Made by a program: the position numbers and the translations under genes | Shown: in pieces, positions 24,301-34,979 of the stretch | How the letters are laid out: every line of letters begins with the position of its first letter | How positions within the stretch are numbered: position 1 is the stretch's first letter | The notes under the pieces: model-generated | What the model saw: the letters and a program-made list of their open reading frames with translations, nothing else | Database searches by the model: none | Told to the model about the DNA's origin: nothing | Origin: Echinarachnius parma | Taxonomy: Eukaryota > Echinodermata > Echinoidea > Clypeasteroida > Echinarachniidae | Assembly: GCA_037951105.1 (NCBI GenBank) | Contig: JBAMJV010008868.1 | Location: 92,001-156,000 of the forward strand | Direction of reading: 5' to 3' | DNA: 64,000 bases

Positions 24301-27300
24301 CTTACCACGGTCTTGTTGGCGAGCCGAGTGGCGAGTATGCAGTGACAGGGATCCCCTTCTCCTTGCAGAAATCGATGAGTTTAGTCTCGAGAAGGTATGG
24401 ATGGCTTTCAATCTACAAAGTACAACATAACACTTGATGGTTTGTTTCTTTCTTTCTTTCTCTCATTGTTCGTTTGTTTATTTGATATTATCATGGTGTA
24501 CAAAATAATACTTGTTCGTTTGATTGTTTGTTTTCCTTGCATTGTTTGTTTGTTAATTTGATATTATCATGATGTATACAATTGATAACAAATGCCCGCT
24601 TTCAGCTATAAAGCTTTTTTTAGAAGGGCTGTTAACAAAAGGAACACTCATACAATTAACGAGATCATAATTATCTATCTATACTACTAAAAGAGGAGGC
24701 TCTGTCTGTTTTTTTGTTTGTCTGTCCGGCTATGCAAATCGCCATGCCTTGAGGTGTGACCCTAACCTTTCAGGTGACGATTGCTACTACCTTTAGGGAG
24801 GTAATGGTGAAATGGTATGAAATTACATCAAACGGAAGTTGATTTTTTTTTAGTTGACGTTTGGAGCTCAAAAATGTATTTTGGGGGGCGAATGTAGACC
24901 CTGTAAATTCCATATGGCTAAGCGGTCCTGCCTACACTATTAGTATGGTACGTGATGTACACATACCGTACCCGTATGCCTACAGTGCGTTGTGTGCATG
25001 CAGTGCAAAGTGCAGTGCTGCAGTGGAGAATCAGGGTGCCTGCCAGGCACAGGTCATCTAAAGACATCTAGTGTTACAAATAATAGTACAAATCGGGGGG
25101 AAATTGGAATAATATATACATAGATAAAAAGTAAAAACCTAGACTAAGACAACGTGACAATTAATAAGCATAATTCAAAATGTTAAATTATCATGTAATG
25201 TTATCAATTTCCATGAACTATGTGTATCTTTTTACAAGCTTGTTTTTGTTATGCGAATTCATGTTCAATTCCATTTGACACTAAGCAAAAATGTATTTTT
25301 AATCAAAATTGGTAGAGAAAGTTGGGCTTCTTTGGGGAATCAAACCAGAGACCTCCGAACCTCCGGATTGGTAGACAAGCGCTCCAATAACTGAGCTTTA
25401 AAGCTCATGTGATGGTTTGGTTTGTCTAGCTCAATTGGCAGAGCACCGGTCTAGCAATCCGGAGGGCTTGGGGTTCGAATCCCGGTGAAGCCTAATTGTT
25501 TTCATAAATGAAGAGCTTAATTCCAAATGGCGCTGAATTCACTTGTTCAAATTTGGAGAAAATCAGGTTTCTTTGTCCAACTTTGTACATATGAAAATGG
25601 AACGTTCCATATTTTGATTTTGATTGTGTAATTTGACCTAAAATGTAGATGTCTAGAAGAAAGCTACGTAGACTAACCCGTTCAGGACTGACTGACTTTG
25701 TTATAACATGTAGGCTATTCTCCATAGACCCAAGCCCGAGTATTTTCGGGACCAGTCCTGAACGGGCTAATGTACTGATATCGTTAAAGGGATAGTTGAG
25801 TTCTGGTAAGGAGAGTACAGTTTTAGTGAAACTGAATTTTAGTAACCAAAACCTGCATCATTACATTACAAACTAATAGTTATAACTAGAAAGGAACACA
25901 AAATTACAAATGACGTAGTAAAGATCATGTTATCATTCAAAAAGAGCCGTTAAAACGTAAGAGGGCGCTCTCTAAACACTCATCGGTTTCAACCATTTTG
26001 AATAAAATATTGTGCATGTGATGCTTTGTTGAAATAGTGATTAGATAGAGAAATAACCAACAACTATTTAAATACCTATTTTGTAACTTTTTTGAAAAGG
26101 AGGAAGCATTTTTTGAATTTCTAACGGCTGGTTCAAAATTCTCTAATAAACCCGGGGCCCCGGGTTTATTACAAATTGTTATATTTATGGATATTTCAGC
26201 CGTTTCTGAACCGATTTTGATCAAACAAAGATGATTTTATTGTTTAAATATTATGCTCTTTCAAATTTTACACTCAGTTTTTCATTACCTCACAAACCAA
26301 TTAAGTAGTCTAGCGCCCTCTCTACCAAAACTCAACTTTCCCTTTAACTTAAAATTTGTATGGAAAGTGGATTTAGCGCCCTTGGAACTAAGCTCAAATA
26401 TGCTAATTACCTGGACCATCGAGATCGGGTGCTTCGGAGGAAGGTCGTGAATGCGTTGGATCTGAGATAGGTTGACGTTACTGAGGCCAATGGCTCGAAC
26501 CAGGCCCTTATCTACCAGATTTTCCATAGCCTATAGATTAAGAAGAACTTGGGCTGTTAAATAGATATACTTAGCAAAAAAAAAGAAACAGTATACTTGT
26601 TTAAGACAAAATATTTCTCTCATATGTATTTAAGATAAAATGTATGATATGTTATATCACATTAAAGGTAAAATTACCCTCTTCAATATTGGCATAACAT
26701 CCAGATGAAATCATTCATGCATGACATGTCAATTAACCACAGCAGGGTCCGTTATCAAAAATAGCAAAATTGGAACATCGACTCTATCATATAAATGTTG
26801 ATAAGTATAATCTAAAACGCTACATTCATGACATGGCATAATTTTTCATACCAAATGTGATCTTTTTTTATTTTCATCGCAATATAAAGTATACATTAAT
26901 GAAGACAAATTGTGAACGTTAAAGGTTTTAATTTCATCAACATGTAACAAAATGGGGAATTCCATGGCAAAGGTTTATTCGTCGAAACCAGTTTCTACCC
27001 TTATTTCATCATGAAACTTGGTATAAATTCTTCTCGAGTTTCTAGTGGAGTCCAAACATCTTCAAAACCTGGCGTCACGTTTGATCAACGAGCTGGGCAG
27101 TCTCTAACATGCCATTTCTCTAGGTAACTATGGTTAATAAAATTGCAGGGGACACATGAAACAGACAAGCTTCATGCCATAAAGACAGACCATAAAGACA
27201 GACCAGTATGTTGATGTTCGCATAACCTGGTCCTGTTTTATTGGAAAATGTGTATTTTCAGAGTTTGTTCATAACAATAAGGTTAAATACTGTCATAGTT

Positions 27301-30300
27301 TACTTTCCCCGTGCATTTTGTTTTTTTGCGAAACACTTACTATCATTTCAGTCCAATGGTGTGGTCCTCCATTGTTTTTGCTATTTTTACAAAACAGACC
27401 TTGCTATTGTTAATTGACCATGGCAGCCCATTCATGAAAGATTACACCTTTAATGTAAACCCTGCCTGTAGAGAACTAAATTACCTGTAATGTGATATAT
27501 GATAGTGTACACTTTATTGTATGGCAACTTAAACAAGTGTCCTGTTTCTTTTTTTTGTGAAGTATAGTTATAATAAATCGCAAAGTTGCAGTTCAGGAAC
27601 GCTTTCGATTATATAAGTCTTTGGGCATAAGGTGATACGATCTGGCATCAATTTTATATTATAGATAAAGAGATTTATTTATCTAGAAACAAATATTACA
27701 TTTCATTCAGAAGAATCTTACAATGATTATTAGTAGTATTTTTGAAGTCTCAATTATCACTTTTGACAAAACCATTATGATGTTAATGAATCACTTCAAG
27801 ATAGTGCCGTCTATATTTCAGGACGCGTTTATTTCAAATCCCTAGATATGTCTTACAATCGATCCTAAATGCAAACCATGATAGGAACATTAGGTTACCA
27901 TTAATACTTACCTTCCATGTATCTACGAAGTCGTGGTCGTCCTCGCTGGCGATCACGGTACCGTCATCAGCTAGAGGAAGAATACCCTTTGTCTTCTAAA
28001 TGAGCAAATTAAGAAAGAAAAAAACAATGACCACTAGTTTTCAGGACATGGCTGATCGTATGCCTAGGTCGCAAATGCTCCGATTCGGGATAAGGCGCCC
28101 GTACGATGCCACTTTTAGGGGAAATCTTGCGGGAATATTGAGGCGGCCGCAAGGGTGCCGTGGCTATCTTGCGGTCGCCGTTGTATTTTTACTCGCCGTA
28201 CGACGTCCAAATTTGTTTTAACGCGGAGTTTAAACAAATTAGGCATCGTACGAGTTTTACTTGCCGTAAGCCCGTAGACATGTCGTAGAGAGCATCGCGT
28301 GGTCACCGCAAGGGCACAACTGCACGGGCCCAGCACGGACACCGTAGCATTTTTCCGAATATCGTACGATTTTGTGACTGAATTTTGGGCCACTCATTTT
28401 GTACGATAGTCGTAAGATGTCAAAGATATCGTAAGAGTATCCAGTAGGATACAGGGATAATCTGTCTACCTTGAAATAAATGTTATGTGCTCATAACATT
28501 GATATGGATCATAATCATTAGCCAATTATTTAGAATATAGAAAACGTTATTATGAGCGAAATTTATCGTATGCAATCTTTTAATACTTGTTAATTAAAAA
28601 AAATATATGACCGCGAGCGCCATTGTACAAATGAGGTATAGATTATAAAGTTAAAAACGGATCCGCGTTGCCAATTTGAGTATACAATCGGTATGAAGAT
28701 GTAATAGGTTGATATGTATTACGGTGTGGGTTGCGTGCGCGCTTTCAATTGGCATGATTGTCTGGATTTACACCATGGCTCCCATTATTTGAGTTGGCTT
28801 TCATCGGTACACAAAATCGTGGAAACAACATGACTTTTATATGGCACAATTCAAATTTCGTCTTCATCGTTTTGCACACTCTCAAAGCGTGAAACTTAAT
28901 TCGATATTGATTCATTATTTATAAATGTATTGAAATTAATAAACGATTACCGTGCAAGATAATGGCCAATGGAAGAAATAAAGATCAACGTAGTCCAAAC
29001 CGAGATCGGTCAGTGACTTGCGGCAGCCCGCCTCTACGTCATCTGGATGCATATACGTCATCCATAGCTAGACAAAAATGGGAAGGAGAACGAGAGCGTA
29101 TGATAGATAGGGGATATAATATAATTGATAAATAGCATTATATATTTGTTTTACTGCAGTAGAACAACCAGAGGACAGTACGACTTCAGAATAATTCTTG
29201 AAATCGAATATAAACAAATGACAAATTCAAATATAAAGCGTGGTCCCGAAATCAAAAGGGCGCAAAATTCTGACTTTCAGACTGATTTTGGTTTCTGTAC
29301 AATTGTCTGTTTCCTTACTTTACTGGAGACGAAGACATCTTCTCGCCTAATCGTCCCGTCATCGATCTTGGCCTTGATTCCCTGGCCGATTTCGACCTCG
29401 GTCTGGTAGAGGAAAGCAGTGTCGAAATGACGATAGCCACATCCGATCGCGGTCTCCACTGCCTTCCGAACTCTACCCGACGTCGACTGCGAAAGGTCTA
29501 GCCCAATCTGGGCGGGTCCCGACTCGGCCTGGTCCTGAAAGTACTCGGTCTAAGAGAGCGAGGTGAATATGTACAATTCAGTGAAGAGCTTAGTTCCAAA
29601 GAGCGCTAAATCCCCTTGCCATAAACATTGAGTTAACGATATCAGTACATTAATAAGCTACTTAGCTATCGAGAATTCCTACAAATTACATATTCAAGAT
29701 CAAAATATGGAATGTTCTATTTTCATATTCATATAGGCATGTGTACAAAGCTGAACAAAGAAACCTGCTTTTCCCCAAAGTTGATAAGTTGATTTTTAGT
29801 GCCTTCCCGAATTAAAGGGATAGTTGAGTTTTGGTAAAGAGAGTACAGTTTTGGTCAAACTGAATTTTATTAACCAAAACCTGCACAATTTCATTACAAA
29901 CTAACAGTAACAGTTATAACTCCACCATGCTTAAAAGGAATTTAAAAAAAATCAATACATATGACTAAGTAAAAAGCCTGTTATATTGTTTTAAAAGCCG
30001 TTAACACTTAAGAGGGCGCTCTCTAAAAACTCATTGGTTTAAACTGTTTCTTTCAAAATTATCGAATAATTGACATGGTGTCACTCACAGCGCCCTAAAA
30101 CAACACGACCAAAATGACTGTTCTTGGTATCGTTTTTCGTTGGAAAAGACACCATATCCGATGGACATAATCATTGTGTTACTATATTTTGGGAAGTGCC
30201 CCGTTCCGTTTTTTTTTGGGGGGGGGGGGGGGCACCCTGTATAATTATTCGTATGACACCAAGTTCCTACATAGCGCTTTACATATTCTGTATTCAAATG

Positions 30301-33300
30301 AACACAACTTATTACTTAATTAACTATACAAATAATAAACTTATTATGAAGGCAATTAATTACAACAATGTAACATACCAAGTAACATTAACAAATACTA
30401 TACAGTGAGCATACAATTTGAATGGAAATGCCATTACTCGAAATATATGATAATATGATGTCAAATATACCGATCAGTTCGTTTTGGGGGCTATAAAGTA
30501 CCCATTTGAGGTGTAAAATTATGTTGAAATAGGTCATTGTATATAGGCCCTATTTCTGGCGATTATCCTGAAAAACATGAGATTTATGTTACCACGCCAA
30601 CTTGCGGTTTCTAAAATCGAAATTCCCGTAAAATATGTAACATTTAATTATGATACTAATAAATAACAATTTTATAAGACCGAATTCAAAGGAGCGGAAT
30701 GTATTATTTTGACTAGGTAATATGTTAAAGGATGAGTACCAAGAGCGTACCCCCAATCAGTTTGACCACGCTATTTATTCATTCACATTATTATGCGTAT
30801 CAACACAGTGCACTGTGTTGAAAACAAAATTGACATTCGAGATAAAGATTGCTGGAAGCTATAGGCATGTGGAAATGTGGAATACTACTACGTAATTCCC
30901 GATAACTAGGTTTGAAATTTCATTTTATTCTTTTCTGTCAGTCACCCAAATCGATTGTTAGCCGAGCATGAACTTCTATTTCAATACCATTAATTTGGCA
31001 CAATGGCTTTGCACGTACAAACTTAAAGGGATAGTTGAGTTCTGGTAAGGAGAGTACAGTTTTAGTGAAACTGAATTTTAGTAACCAAAACCTGCATCAT
31101 TACATTACAAACTAATAGTTATAACTAGAAAGGAACACAAAATTACAAATGACGTAGTAAAGATCATGTTATCATTCAAAAAGAGCCGTTAAAACGTAAG
31201 AGGGCGCTCTCCAAACACTCATCGGTTTCAACCATTTTGAATAAAATATTGTGCATGTGATGCTTTGTTGAAATAGTGATTAGATAGAGAAATAACCAAC
31301 AACTATTTAAATACCTATTTTGTAACTTTTTGAAAAGAGGAAGCATTTTGTTTGAATTTTTAACGGCTGGTTCAAAATTCTCTAATAAACCCGGGGCCCC
31401 GGGTTTATTACAAATTGTTATATTTATGGATATTTCAGCCGTTTCTGAACCGATTTTGATCAAACAAAGATGATTTTATTGTTTAAATATTATGCTCTTT
31501 CAAATTTTACACTCAGTTTTTCATTACCTCACAAACCAATTAAGTAGTCTAGCGCCCTCTCTACCAAAACTCAACTTTCCCTTTAATGCTAGATTATTTT
31601 GTAGAATGAGTGCACTTTGCGTCACTATGCGATACCTTTACCCCCCCCCCCCCCCCCTCCCCTTAAAGGGATCTAGTAATTTTGTTGCCAAGTGTAAATT
31701 GTGATGGATGGGTGATAAAAATGCGTATTTTTTTTATCTGCTATGTCCTCCGAGTATTGTGTGACAATTTAACGTTAAATGGATGTTACATGGCCGAGTA
31801 GTGAGCACAAATGCAAAGTTATAATTATTCCCTAACACATTTCACTGACTTCGTACACAGTATAATGACTTTCCAGTGGGTAGTTAAAAATCTGAACACC
31901 AACAATCATAAGTATCTTTTTAACAAAAGGGAAATAAACAACAAATGTTCCATGCTTCTATTGGTAACACGGAATGAGAGAACTACTAGATTTCTAATTA
32001 AGTATTGTGGATTTTGACAAAGTTACTAGATCCCTTTAATATGACACTGCGATAACTCCATAGCACATGATATTTTTTGTGGAAGTGGTGTGGCAAGATC
32101 TACAGAGCGTGCTTTCCGATCGTGAGATCCCGAATTCGAACCCAGCAGCCCACTCCGTTTGTCTTTCAGCAAGGCATTTAATCCACATTGCTGCTCTCTA
32201 CCCAGGGCAGGTGTATAAATGGGTACCTGGTCTGGTGAAAATAAGTTTGATGAACAAATCTGGTAGCCCGCGGCTAGTATGCTCCCCGGGGAGTTGAGAA
32301 TGTGTACAAGATAAGTGCGGGTCTGAACTGTACCAAATGACCAGGGATAATAATAAGCGCAGGCTGTTCTGCATTAGCTAAGTTATACAGGGTTAAAAAC
32401 CTTCTTGAACTTGACCTTCTGGTATGCAAAGCCCAATCTGGTATAATTATACCCATAATTTATCTAAAATACAAACAGCGTACGACATGATAGTTAACGT
32501 AAAAGAGGCCCGAAAAGGGTCAAAGAATCCAGAGCCAAGCCAAGTCACAATGGTTTATATAGGGTAGGGACTAGGCCTGGACCATTATTTATATGCTGAT
32601 AGATATCGTAGATAACAGAACAATTCATATATTGGGTACACAATTATTCATAATCATAAAGGTTCAGTATCAATTCATAATCATAAAAGCAAAGTAATAC
32701 AATTTCGGCAGAATATAGCGTGAGTTGAATTATGTTGATACTTGTTGGTTTATTAATTACTGGAAATGCAGCCATTATTTAAACTTGTAAAACTAAAACG
32801 CACGAGCACAGTCAAGAAATGAGCTGACACTAGCTCTCAATACAAACTACATTTCAAAACAAATTACTCACTGTTATTATACTATTCCGTTACTTATGAG
32901 TATTAAATTATATACGTGTCAACATTTTTGTTTGTGGTATGAACCACCATGATAATATGGTAACAGCAAAATATTATTTATATGTTTCCATATTTCAAAC
33001 ATACCAAAATGGTAAGCGTATACATGTATACACCCTTTAATGATCTTTATAAAGCATCTATATTAGGAGGAGGTGAGTTATGTCCACACATCCACAAGCA
33101 TTACTATATTATAACGTTTGAACCCATTAGTTTGATTGACTGTTATAAAGGGTTAAAACCTTCTTGAATTTGACCTTCTGTAATGCAAAGCCCAGTCCGG
33201 TATTGACCTATAATTTATCTAAAATGCAAACAGCGTAAAAACAAGCCAAGTCACAATGGTTTATATAGGGAAGGGACTAGGCCTAGACCAGTATTTATAT

Positions 33301-34571
33301 GCTGATAGATATCGTAGATGACAGAACAATTCATATATTGGGTACACAATTATTCATAATCATAAAGGTTCAGTATCAATTCATAATCATAAAAGCAAAG
33401 TAATACAATTTCGGCAGAATATAGCGTGAGTTTAATTATTTTAATACTTGTTGGTTTATGAATTACTGGAAAGGCAGCCATTATTTTTAACTTTTAAAAC
33501 TAAAACGCACGAGCACAGTCAAGAAATGAGCTGCCACTAGCTCTCAATATAAACTTCATTTCAATATAAATTACTCCCTGTTATTATACCTTTCCGTTAC
33601 TTATGAGTATTAAATTATATACGTGTCAACATTTTTGTTTGTTGTTTGAACCAGCATGATAATATGGTAACAGCAGAATACTATATACCATAATTATTTC
33701 AAACATACCAAAATGGTAAGCGTATACATGTATACACCCTTTAATGATCTTTATAAAGCATCTATATTAGGAGGGGGTGAGTTATGTCCACACGTCCACA
33801 AGCATTACTATATTACAACGTTTGAACCCATTAGTTTGATTGACTAAGTTATAAAGGGTTAAAACCTTCTTGAATTTGACCTTCTGTAATGCAAAGCCCA
33901 GTCCGGTATTTATCTATAATTTATCTAAAATGCAAACAGCGTAAAAACAAGCCAAGTCACAATGGTTTATATAGGGAAGGGACTAGGCCTAGACCAGTAT
34001 TTATATGCTGATATATATCGTAGATAACAGAATTCAATTCATATATTGGGTACACAATTATTCATAATCATAAAGGTTCAGTATCAATTTATAATCATAA
34101 AAGCAAAGTAATACACTTTCGGCAGAATATAGCGTGAGTTGAATTATGTTGATACTTGTTGGTTTATTAATGACTGGAAATGCAGCCATTATTTAAACTT
34201 GTAAAAACGCACGAGCCTATGAAGTCAATTAATGAGCTGACATGTCTCAATTCAATCTTATAAGTACAAATAATACTCCTCATTGTATTTATTCTGTGAA
34301 TAATGACGATATACGTGTCAATATTTTTTTTTATTATTGTATGAACCACCATGATATGGTAACAGTATAATACTATTTATGTTACCATATTTCAACCATC
34401 CAAAAATGGTAAACGTACATATATACACCCTTTAAGGATCTTTAAAGCATCTATATTAGGAGGTGAGTTATTAAACTATACTAGATGAATTCTCACCTGG
34501 AATGTCCCCAGTCCTAAGCGCGGAATCTGTCTGCCATTCGGAAGATCGATGTAGGTGTTGGAGACAGCCAT
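18346..34571 (-). CDS. AKR-A: complete aldo-keto reductase gene, 9 exons, 341 aa
   Basis: Predicted cytosolic NADPH-dependent carbonyl/aldehyde reductase of the AKR1-like group. Coding exons in gene order: 34571-34497, 29549-29319, 29067-28951, 27995-27912, 26530-26411, 24412-24306, 23410-23245, 19014-18932, 18388-18346. Every intron is GT-AG and all phases match, giving 1026 nt including the stop. Seen: LGLGTFQ near the N-terminus; catalytic Asp68 and Tyr73 ([11 protein letters not shown]), Lys102 (FVSSK), His135 (YFFHWP); GLSNVN around residue 185; [19 protein letters not shown] (Lys288, Arg294, Asn298, cofactor phosphate binding); C-terminal NYPF. From memory, vertebrate AKR1C exons 3, 7 and 8 are 117, 166 and 83 nt, identical to those here. 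Substrate cannot be inferred. Exon 2 is longer than usual. The introns carry many MITEs but no coding exon is damaged. A second copy (AKR-B) lies downstream in the same orientation. Confidence 0.93.
18932..19014 (-). CDS. AKR-A exon 8
   Basis: 27 codons plus 2 nt (83 nt): [20 protein letters not shown] then FRLYLFQ. The donor is CAGCA|GTAAGT; unspliced reading hits TAA immediately, which could serve as an alternative shorter C-terminus. A CRE-containing foldback repeat begins about 45 bp upstream of the acceptor. Confidence 0.9.
19061..19680. repeat. Double foldback in AKR-A intron 7
   Basis: Palindrome 1 (19061-19221) centres on ACGAGGCGAAGCCGAG. Palindrome 2 (19470-19571) has about 45-bp arms separated by a T run and each arm contains the CRE TGACGTCA. 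The region ends near AAGGTGTCATATAATAC. Confidence 0.7.
19681..20291. other. AKR-A intron 7, unassigned
   Basis: No exon-like or repeat signal recognised. Confidence 0.4.
20292..20506. mobile_element. Small TIR element
   Basis: About 43-bp inverted ends beginning GGCGCAGACAGAGCCGACTC around a 125-bp interior. Confidence 0.7.
20507..21437. other. AKR-A intron 7 with poly-G/poly-C pair
   Basis: Facing G (20703-20718) and C (20730-20744) runs followed by CGGCCGCGAAGCGGCCG, and a G run at 21394-21410. The rest is AT-rich without features. Confidence 0.5.
21438..21834. mobile_element. F2 MITE, complete
   Basis: TTAAAGGATCTAGTAACTT to GTTACTATAAAGTCCC, flanked by poly-G debris. Confidence 0.75.
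21835..22865. other. AKR-A intron 7, unassigned
   Basis: No exon or element recognised. GAGCGTCACCGTCACGGTGACGCTC near 21978 is a short perfect palindrome. Confidence 0.4.
22866..23211. mobile_element. Poly-G TIR element next to AKR-A exon 7
   Basis: Ends CAGGCCCGTAGTCAG and CTGGCTACGGGCCTG with GAAACT on both sides as possible target duplication. G runs at 22895-22912 and about 22990-23042, 23130-23160; C run 23180-23197. It lies 34 bp from the exon 7 donor. Confidence 0.7.
23245..23410 (-). CDS. AKR-A exon 7 (IPKS signature)
   Basis: 166 nt, completing Trp245, then [34 protein letters not shown] and [15 protein letters not shown]. The acceptor is TTCAATAAG|G; a nearby CTCAG would put the exon out of phase. 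Donor CAG|GTCTCT. Confidence 0.92.
23640..23955. repeat. ~11-bp minisatellite (CAACTCGGCAC)n
   Basis: Variants of ATTCGGCACCC repeated about 25-30 times. It reads as an artificial Ala/Glu/Leu/Gly ORF on the minus strand. Confidence 0.8.
23951..24283. mobile_element. Mariner-type MITE with inverted interior
   Basis: ACCAAGAACAGTCATTTTGG near 23960 faces CCAAAATGACTGTTCTT near 24158; it ends GGCCACCCTGTATA. A second copy of the right half is at 30068-30243. Confidence 0.55.
24306..24412 (-). CDS. AKR-A exon 6
   Basis: 35 codons plus 2 nt: [20 protein letters not shown] then [15 protein letters not shown], typical of AKR strands 7-8. Acceptor TTTGTAG|ATT; donor TG|GTAAGA, phase 2, so Trp245 is split with exon 7. 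An earlier repeat (23945-24283) sits directly 3' of the donor. Confidence 0.92.
24440..24600. repeat. TTTC microsatellite and short direct duplication
   Basis: (TTTC)n at 24443-24468, then two copies of GTTTATTTGATATTATCATG-type sequence about 70 bp apart. Confidence 0.5.
25322..25492. repeat. Head-to-head pair of tRNA-Ala-like sequences
   Basis: Plus-strand copy 25420-25492: A-box TAGCTCAATTGGCAGAGC, anticodon loop CTAGCAA (AGC), B-box GGTTCGAATCC. Minus-strand copy 25322-25400 is more decayed. Acceptor stems do not pair properly, so these are tRNA-derived, not functional genes. Confidence 0.6.
25784..26347. mobile_element. F1 MITE, complete
   Basis: Nearly identical to 31023-31586. Perfect palindrome centred on CCCGGGGCCCCGGG at about 26143-26170. 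Confidence 0.85.
26411..26530 (-). CDS. AKR-A exon 5
   Basis: 40 codons, phase 0: [20 protein letters not shown] then [20 protein letters not shown]. The GLSN segment is the AKR signature that contacts the nicotinamide. Acceptor CTATAG|GCT, donor CAG|GTAATT. A 1-kb TIR element ends about 35 bp upstream of this exon. Confidence 0.93.
26566..27566. mobile_element. 1-kb TIR element in AKR-A intron 4
   Basis: Ends TATACTTAGCAAAAAAAAAG and reverse complement of TATACTTCACAAAAAAAAG. Similarity of the arms continues for a few hundred bp (for example ATATCACATTA). No coding capacity seen. Confidence 0.7.
27912..27995 (-). CDS. AKR-A exon 4
   Basis: 28 codons, phase 0, reading [14 protein letters not shown] and ending DFVDTWK, which matches the AKR loop before the 'TW..ME.LV..G' helix. 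Acceptor CATTTAG|AAG, donor AAG|GTAAGT. Confidence 0.91.
28035..28450. repeat. CpG-rich block in AKR-A intron 3
   Basis: Many CGTACGA, CCGTA and GCGGCCGC motifs in an otherwise AT-rich intron; ends GATATCGTAAGAGTATCC. A related block with the same GATATCGTAAGAGTAT is at 45704-45960. Confidence 0.45.
28951..29067 (-). CDS. AKR-A exon 3 (catalytic His)
   Basis: 39 codons (117 nt). It starts [14 protein letters not shown] after GTCTAG| and contains [19 protein letters not shown], where His135 is the fourth catalytic residue. Donor ACG|GTAATC. No methionine opens this exon, so it is easily missed by ORF scanning; its paralogue is at 509-625. Confidence 0.92.
29319..29549 (-). CDS. AKR-A exon 2 (catalytic Asp, Tyr, Lys)
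   Basis: 77 codons, phase 0 at both ends. The acceptor chosen is CTCTCTTAG|ACCGAG, which has a pyrimidine tract and keeps a YF pair shared with AKR-B; a weaker CAG 15 nt further in would drop five residues. It encodes [12 protein letters not shown], then [14 protein letters not shown], catalytic Asp68 and Tyr73, and ends FVSSK with catalytic Lys102. Donor GTAAGG. About 20 residues ahead of the RKAV helix have no counterpart in the 168-nt vertebrate exon as I recall it. Confidence 0.92.
29812..30067. mobile_element. F1 MITE, truncated
   Basis: TTAAAGGGATAGTTGAG start; stops at ATCGAATAATTGACATGG where the mariner-type fragment begins. Confidence 0.7.
30068..30243. mobile_element. Mariner-type MITE fragment
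   Basis: GGTGTCACTCACAGCGCCCT to GGCACCCTGTATA with a G14-type run before the end; copy of 24117-24283. Confidence 0.6.
30244..31022. other. AKR-A intron 1, unassigned
   Basis: A perfect 20-bp palindrome CAACACAGTGCACTGTGTTG lies at 30801-30820; nothing else recognised. Confidence 0.45.
31023..31586. mobile_element. F1 MITE, complete
   Basis: Differs from 25784-26347 by only a handful of substitutions and short indels, including the same GC-rich palindrome. Confidence 0.85.
31663..32039. mobile_element. F2 MITE, complete
   Basis: TTAAAGGGATCTAGTAAT to GTTACTAGATCCCTTTAA, preceded by a poly-C run. Confidence 0.8.
32070..32375 (+). mobile_element. tRNA-derived SINE
   Basis: A-box-like GTGTGGCAAGATCTACAGAG and B-box-like GAATTCGAACCC, followed by GGCATTTAATCCACATTGCT and GTGTATAAATGGGTACCTGG, a body I recall from marine deuterostome and mollusc SINEs. 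Confidence 0.6.
32380..34460. repeat. Three ~710-bp tandem units in AKR-A intron 1
   Basis: Units end at TATTAGGAGG..GGTGAGTTA near 33072, 33783 and 34465; the last lies about 30 bp from exon 1. The same unit occurs in AKR-B intron 1. Confidence 0.8.
34497..34571 (-). CDS. AKR-A exon 1 (start codon)
   Basis: 25 codons beginning [13 protein letters not shown] and ending LGLGTFQ, the first beta strand and cofactor-side loop of AKRs. The start is the first ATG before the conserved segment and is kept in AKR-B. The donor is CAG|GTGAG, phase 0. No TATA box is obvious upstream. Confidence 0.93.
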
Positions 34572-34692
34572 GTTGGTCAACACTATGGTCAACGCCCCAA
34601 GAGCGCGTTACGGTTGGTAAAGTCCGATACAGATGGCCGCAGTTGCGATGCTCGGGCTTGGGGTCAAATGTCAAGTGTGAAGCGCTCAATAG
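34572..34692 (-). promoter_or_regulatory. Promoter-proximal block of AKR-A
   Basis: Counterpart of 11689-11805, ending at the target-site duplication CTCAATAG of a MITE. It keeps about 30 bp that AKR-B has lost beside the same insertion. Confidence 0.5.
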
Positions 34693-34979
34693 CAAGGGCG
34701 TCAACAGCTTCTTCAAACGTGTGCGGAGGGTGGACATTGCGAGAGAGCGAAGTGATCGTGTGGGAGGGGGTGTCCCACTCCCACTGTGAAATTGTGCGAT
34801 TTGGTGCATACCCGAGACAGAAAATTTACACGATTTGTAGTGAAAGCTATGTAATCAAACGTACATTATTTATACATTTATAAGGAGGGGGGGAGGGGAC
34901 AATCCCCTCCACTTTCAAATGTGGAGGGGGCATGCCCTTCCCCCCCCCCCCCCCTCCCCCCTGCCTGTTGACGTCCATG
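34693..34979. mobile_element. hAT-type poly-G MITE upstream of AKR-A
   Basis: Ends CAAGGGCGTCAACAG and CTGTTGACGTCCATG; exact 8-bp target duplication CTCAATAG at 34685-34692 and 34980-34987. Contains GGGGACAATCCCCTCC and a C run. Confidence 0.8.

Noticed and set aside
25937..26224. 95-codon ORFs, here and at 31176-31463, that are almost identical
   Set aside because: Their identity is explained by recent F1 MITE copies; the reading frame is not kept in other F1 copies.
29319..29534. Shorter AKR-A exon 2 starting after GAGTACTTTCAG
   Set aside because: Phase also fits, but the acceptor at 29549 has a better pyrimidine tract and keeps the YF pair shared with AKR-B.
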